A stretch of 8,659 nucleotides of DNA from Desulfosporosinus sp. (lineage in GTDB: Bacteria > Bacillota > Desulfitobacteriia > Desulfitobacteriales > Desulfitobacteriaceae). Position numbers and translations under genes: made by a program. The stretch's first letter is position 1, and every line of letters begins with the position of its first letter. Shown piece by piece: positions 6,336 to 8,659 of this stretch. The notes below the pieces were generated by a model that searched no databases, was not told where the DNA came from, and saw nothing but the letters and a program-made list of their open reading frames with translations. Where the stretch lies: contig PKWS01000165.1 in assembly GCA_003132105.1 (NCBI GenBank), positions 1-8,659 on the forward strand, read 5' to 3'.

Positions 6336-6868
6336 TGGCAAATCTAACAAATGGATTGATTCAAATTTATACAGGAGACGGCAAGGGGAAAACAACCGCT
6401 GCCTTAGGCTTGGCAATACGTGCGGTGGGTCATGGTTTTCGGGTTTATATTATTCAGTTTATGAAAGGGAGGGGCGGTTACGGAGAATTAGAAGGTCTGA
6501 AGCGCTTGCAGCCAGAATGCCAACTCGAACACTTTGGAGCCCCGGGCTGGGTTCACAAAGGAGAAGATATAGTGGAACATATTCAAGAAGTGCGTAAGGG
6601 CTTTAGGAGAGCGCAGGAAATCATTGATTCGGGAGAATGGGATATTGTCATTCTCGACGAAATTCTAAACGCGATTTGGTTTGAGCTAATACCGGAGAGC
6701 GAAGTTTTAGAATTATTGAACAAAAAGCCACCCCATGTTGAGTTGGTTTTAACCGGTCGAAATGCTTCACAGGCATTCATAGAAAGAGCCGATCTCGTGA
6801 CGGAAATGGTTCAAAGAAAACATCCTTTTGAACAAGGAATTATGGCACGTCTTGGAATTGAGTATTAA
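6335..6868 (+). CDS. cobO: Corrinoid adenosyltransferase (CobA/CobO/BtuR family)
   Basis: Transfers the 5'-deoxyadenosyl group of ATP to reduced cobalt in cobalamin or cobyrinate diamide, yielding the adenosylated cofactor (EC 2.5.1.17 class) in the cytoplasm. The 177-residue length matches the family. The N-terminal P-loop GDGKGKTT (14-21) follows the family-typical IQIYT, then ALGLAIRAVGHG (24-34) and IIQFMKG (39-45). The Walker B-like VILDEI is at 105-110, VLTGRNA at 138-144, and the usual end includes the HPFEQGIMARLGIEY segment. ATG 6335 is preferred to the upstream in-frame ATG 6314 because GGGGGTG (6321-6327) is spaced 7 bases from it and it overlaps the previous stop by one base. No cobalamin riboswitch or other corrin gene lies in the window, so it may serve salvage or a scattered pathway. 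Confidence 0.94.
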   Translation: MANLTNGLIQIYTGDGKGKTTAALGLAIRAVGHGFRVYIIQFMKGRGGYGELEGLKRLQPECQLEHFGAPGWVHKGEDIVEHIQEVRKGFRRAQEIIDSGEWDIVILDEILNAIWFELIPESEVLELLNKKPPHVELVLTGRNASQAFIERADLVTEMVQRKHPFEQGIMARLGIEY

Positions 6869-6884
6869 AACTCAAATCAAGCCA

Positions 6885-6913
6885 TTGTAATTTGAAATGA
6901 CAATGGATATACT
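6885..6913 (+). promoter_or_regulatory. Sigma-A promoter of glnA
   Basis: TTGTAA (6885-6890, 4 of 6 matches) and TATACT (6908-6913, 5 of 6) are separated by exactly 17 bases. The predicted start near 6920 gives a leader of roughly 87 bases that begins directly with the first regulatory hairpin. Confidence 0.75.
6886..6902. promoter_or_regulatory. GlnR/TnrA-type operator over the glnA -35 box
   Basis: The 17 bases are a perfect match to TGTNAN7TNACA, the site bound by the nitrogen regulators GlnR and TnrA in Bacillus. The symmetry extends outward to CCATTGT...ACAATGG (6882-6906). It covers the -35 box and part of the spacer, so a bound protein would block RNA polymerase, consistent with GlnR-type repression when nitrogen is plentiful. 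The regulator gene is not in the window. Confidence 0.75.
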
Positions 6914-6923
6914 TATTTCTATA

Positions 6924-6960
6924 GGACAGAGTAGTCCGTGCTGAGCCATATAGCGGTGAC
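6924..6960 (+). promoter_or_regulatory. Two-hexaloop leader, candidate ANTAR antitermination target
   Basis: Hairpin 1 has stem GGAC/GTCC (6924-6927, 6934-6937) and hexaloop AGAGTA. Hairpin 2 is weaker: CAT/GTG (6947-6949, 6956-6958, closing T-G wobble) plus an outer G-C beyond a C-A mismatch, with hexaloop ATAGCG (6950-6955). Both loops have A first and G fourth, the signature of RNAs bound by ANTAR proteins (AmiR, NasR, EutV). Hairpin 2 uses the same bases as the terminator that follows, so only one can form. The first hairpin is clear; the second is tentative. Confidence 0.5.
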
Positions 6961-6976
6961 GCATGGGCATTTTTTT
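6945..6976 (+). terminator. Conditional terminator (attenuator) in the glnA leader
   Basis: GCCAT (6945-6949) pairs with ATGG(G)C (6963-6968) and GCG (6953-6955) with CGC (6960-6962), around a GTGA loop. A 3-base bulge (ATA) and a one-base bulge interrupt the stem. Seven T follow (6970-6976). It lies between the glnA promoter and its ribosome site, so full-length glnA mRNA requires read-through. Confidence 0.65.
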
Positions 6977-7006
6977 ATTGGGTAAAGTGGAAGGAGAGAT
7001 ACTATC

Positions 7007-8335
7007 ATGATGATGACCAAAGAAGACGTCTTGAGGGAAGCACATGAAAAAGGGGTTAAGTTCATTCGGCTACAGTTTACAGATATCTTTGGGATTCTCA
7101 AGAATGTTGCCATTACCATTGAACAGTTGGAAAAGGCTTTAGATGGAGAGCTCATGTTTGACGGTTCTTCTATTGAAGGATTTGCACGTATTGAAGAATC
7201 AGACATGTATTTGCGTCCGGACCCTAATACCTTCGTTGTTTTTCCCTGGCGCCCCAAAGAAGGGGGAGTCGCTAGGCTCATTTGTGATGTTTATAACCCT
7301 GATGGAACCTCCTTTCTAGGATGCCCGCGGAGTGCTCTGAAAAGAGTACTAAAGGAAGCTTCAGAAATGGGGTACACTTTAAATGTCGGACCAGAATTGG
7401 AGTTTTTCCTTTTTCATACAGATGCAGAGGGACGTCCTACAACAATCACACATGATAAAGCAGGCTATTTTGACTTAACCCCAGTAGATCTTGGGGAGAA
7501 TGCTCGTCGCGATATGGTTTTGACGTTAGAACAAATGGGCTTTGAGATTGAAGCCTCTCACCACGAAGTAGCTCCCGGACAACATGAAATAGATTTTAAA
7601 TATTCAGATGCTCTGGATATTGCCGATAAAATTGCTACTTTCCGTTTTGTTGTACGCACGATCGCTCAACATCATGGGTTGCACGCTACGTTCATGCCCA
7701 AACCAATTTTCGGCATTAATGGATCCGGAATGCACAGTAATCAGTCGCTTTTTAAAGATGGTAAAAATGCGTTTTATGATCCTGAGGGTCCTATGGAGCT
7801 TTCCAAAATCGCTTACCAATATATAGCAGGACTGATGAAACATGCCCATTCCTTTGCAGCCATCACGAATCCAACTGTCAATTCATATAAACGGCTAGTG
7901 CCGGGTTATGAAGCACCTTGTTATATTGCCTGGTCCGGTCGTAATAGAAGTCCACTTATTCGTATACCGGCCAAAAGAGGTTCTTCGACACGCATAGAAT
8001 TACGGAGTCCAGATCCTTCTTGTAATCCGTATTTAGCTCTCGCAGTCCAGCTTAAAGCAGGGCTTGACGGTGTTAAAAACAAACTCGTTCCGCCTGAAGC
8101 CGTAGATTTGAATATTTACGCTATGACTGTTGAAGAACGCGAAAAACTAGGAATCGCTTCCTTGCCAGGAACTTTAAAAGAAGCATTGGATGCACTAAGT
8201 GAAGCCCCTGTCATACGAGAGGCCTTGGGTGATCATATCTATCAACGCTTTGTTGAGGCTAAAACTGACGAATGGGATAGTTTTAGCCTTACAGTTACGC
8301 AATGGGAACTGGATCGATATTTACACATGTATTAA
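7007..8335 (+). CDS. glnA: Glutamine synthetase, type I (alpha subgroup)
   Basis: Makes glutamine from glutamate, ammonia and ATP; a cytoplasmic dodecamer and the main entry point of ammonium. The 442-residue length matches the Gram-positive GSI-alpha enzyme. Visible motifs: FDGSSIEGFARIEESD (51-66, whose Arg61 corresponds to the Arg used for glutamine feedback inhibition in Bacillus), NVGPELEFF (126-134, metal-binding Glu130 and Glu132), HHEVAPGQHEIDF (185-197), NGSGMH (238-243, His243), NPTVNSYKRLVPGYEAP (288-304), SGRNRSPLIRIP (310-321) and RIELRSPDPSCNPYLA (329-344). I see none of the beta-type adenylylation region, so feedback control is likely. ATG 7007 is the first of three consecutive ATG codons; AAGGAGAG (6991-6998) lies 8 bases before it. 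Upstream DNA carries a GlnR/TnrA-type operator and an attenuator. Confidence 0.98.
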   Translation: MMMTKEDVLREAHEKGVKFIRLQFTDIFGILKNVAITIEQLEKALDGELMFDGSSIEGFARIEESDMYLRPDPNTFVVFPWRPKEGGVARLICDVYNPDGTSFLGCPRSALKRVLKEASEMGYTLNVGPELEFFLFHTDAEGRPTTITHDKAGYFDLTPVDLGENARRDMVLTLEQMGFEIEASHHEVAPGQHEIDFKYSDALDIADKIATFRFVVRTIAQHHGLHATFMPKPIFGINGSGMHSNQSLFKDGKNAFYDPEGPMELSKIAYQYIAGLMKHAHSFAAITNPTVNSYKRLVPGYEAPCYIAWSGRNRSPLIRIPAKRGSSTRIELRSPDPSCNPYLALAVQLKAGLDGVKNKLVPPEAVDLNIYAMTVEEREKLGIASLPGTLKEALDALSEAPVIREALGDHIYQRFVEAKTDEWDSFSLTVTQWELDRYLHMY

Positions 8336-8348
8336 ATCCAAATTGTCT

Positions 8349-8376
8349 TAAGAGCATCTATGTTGAGGTGCTCTTA
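8349..8376 (+). terminator. Terminator after glnA
   Basis: An 11-bp stem with one T-G pair (8349-8359 with 8366-8376) and a 6-base loop lies 13 bases past the glnA stop. The tail TCAATTGCTT is only moderately T-rich, so some read-through is possible. Confidence 0.65.
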
Positions 8377-8396
8377 TCAATTGCTTACAAGAAGAG

Positions 8397-8436
8397 TGAG
8401 TATATCCCTTATCTTCATGGACAAGGCATATACTCA
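8397..8436. repeat. Long imperfect inverted repeat between glnA and the DedA gene
   Basis: TGAGTATAT (8397-8405) is an exact inverted copy of ATATACTCA (8428-8436). After one C-C mismatch the symmetry continues with CCTT (8407-8410) and AAGG (8423-8426), leaving a 12-base centre. The palindrome AGTATACT (8437-8444) follows at once. There is no T tract, so it is not a terminator; an operator for the downstream gene is possible. Confidence 0.5.
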
Positions 8437-8501
8437 AGTATACTAGGCTAGTCTTGCTGATATTAGAGTTGAGTGATAGGATTGAGTAAGGAGGTTTTAC
8501 T

Positions 8502-8659
8502 TTGGAAGCAATGATTACTTTTCTGGGACAATTCGTTGAACACTTGATTTTATCATTTGGCTATTCAGGAGTATTTATAGCTATGGCAATTGAGAGTGCC
8601 TGTATTCCTTTGCCAAGTGAAATAATCTTACCGTTTACAGGTTATATGGTTTTTGCAGG
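8502..8659 (+). CDS. DedA family membrane protein (3' end outside window)
   Basis: Only the first 52 codons are present. The N-terminus reads MEAMITFLGQ, then FGYSGVFIAMAIESACIPLPSEIILPFTGYM. The block Glu31...PLPSEIILPFTG (36-47) is the characteristic DedA/SNARE-associated motif, expected to form the re-entrant loop of these polytopic proteins. The family is required for envelope homeostasis, and members act as phospholipid (undecaprenyl-phosphate or phosphatidylethanolamine) transporters; which one applies here is unknown. I start it at TTG 8502 because AAGGAGG (8488-8494) is 7 bases away, whereas ATG 8511 would be 16 bases from that site. It is separated from glnA by a terminator and an inverted repeat, so it is likely a separate unit; tandem TATACT boxes (8429, 8439) are candidate -10 elements without a convincing -35. 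Confidence 0.88.
   Translation, partial: MEAMITFLGQFVEHLILSFGYSGVFIAMAIESACIPLPSEIILPFTGYMVFA

Noticed and set aside
6869..6920. CCATTGT...ACAATGG inverted repeat as a terminator for cobO
   Set aside because: The stem is short with a large loop and no T tract, and it coincides with the glnA -35 region. It fits an operator better.
1..8659. CRISPR arrays, insertion sequences or phage genes
   Set aside because: No regularly spaced direct repeats, transposase or phage-like protein was seen; the genes are ordinary chromosomal functions.

Overview
The window looks like chromosome of an endospore-forming, low-to-moderate GC Firmicute, most like the Peptococcaceae/Desulfitobacteriaceae (Desulfosporosinus/Desulfitobacterium type). 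The signs are strong AGGAGG ribosome sites, several TTG starts, sigma-A promoters, a PdaB-type sporulation deacetylase, a YitT membrane protein and a class I-alpha glutamine synthetase. The genus is inferred from gene style, not from a database match.

Layout. Positions 1-1791 hold the end of a peptide ABC transporter operon: two ATPases of the OppD and OppF type that overlap by 8 bases, closed by a hairpin terminator. The stretch 1792-2243 has no protein gene. It holds that terminator, a minus-strand tRNA-Arg(CCG) with its own promoter and terminator, a nested inverted repeat, and the yitT promoter with a leader hairpin. yitT (2244-3113, +) converges on pdaB (3117-3908, -) with only 3 bases between them. 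Behind pdaB on the minus strand is a small two-helix membrane protein with a strong terminator. A tetratricopeptide protein (4426-5694, +) is divergent from it, separated by 163 bases in which I see no convincing promoter. Next come an unrecognised protein (5805-6335) and a corrinoid adenosyltransferase (6335-6868) joined by a TAATG stop/start overlap. Then comes glnA (7007-8335) with its terminator, an inverted repeat, and the first 52 codons of a DedA-family membrane protein running off the end.

The most interesting part is the 138 bases before glnA, which appear to carry two layers of nitrogen control. A sigma-A promoter (TTGTAA, 17 bases, TATACT) has a perfect match to the GlnR/TnrA operator TGTNAN7TNACA over its -35 box. 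The short leader then starts with a hexaloop hairpin (loop AGAGUA), followed by a weaker second hexaloop (AUAGCG). The second hexaloop is mutually exclusive with a terminator-like hairpin with seven T, placed ahead of the glnA ribosome site. This is the architecture expected for ANTAR-protein antitermination. The operator and the terminator are read directly from the bases; the ANTAR assignment is inference.

The other genes are mostly independent housekeeping or sporulation units. The unknown protein coupled to the adenosyltransferase and the tetratricopeptide protein before it are the least understood.
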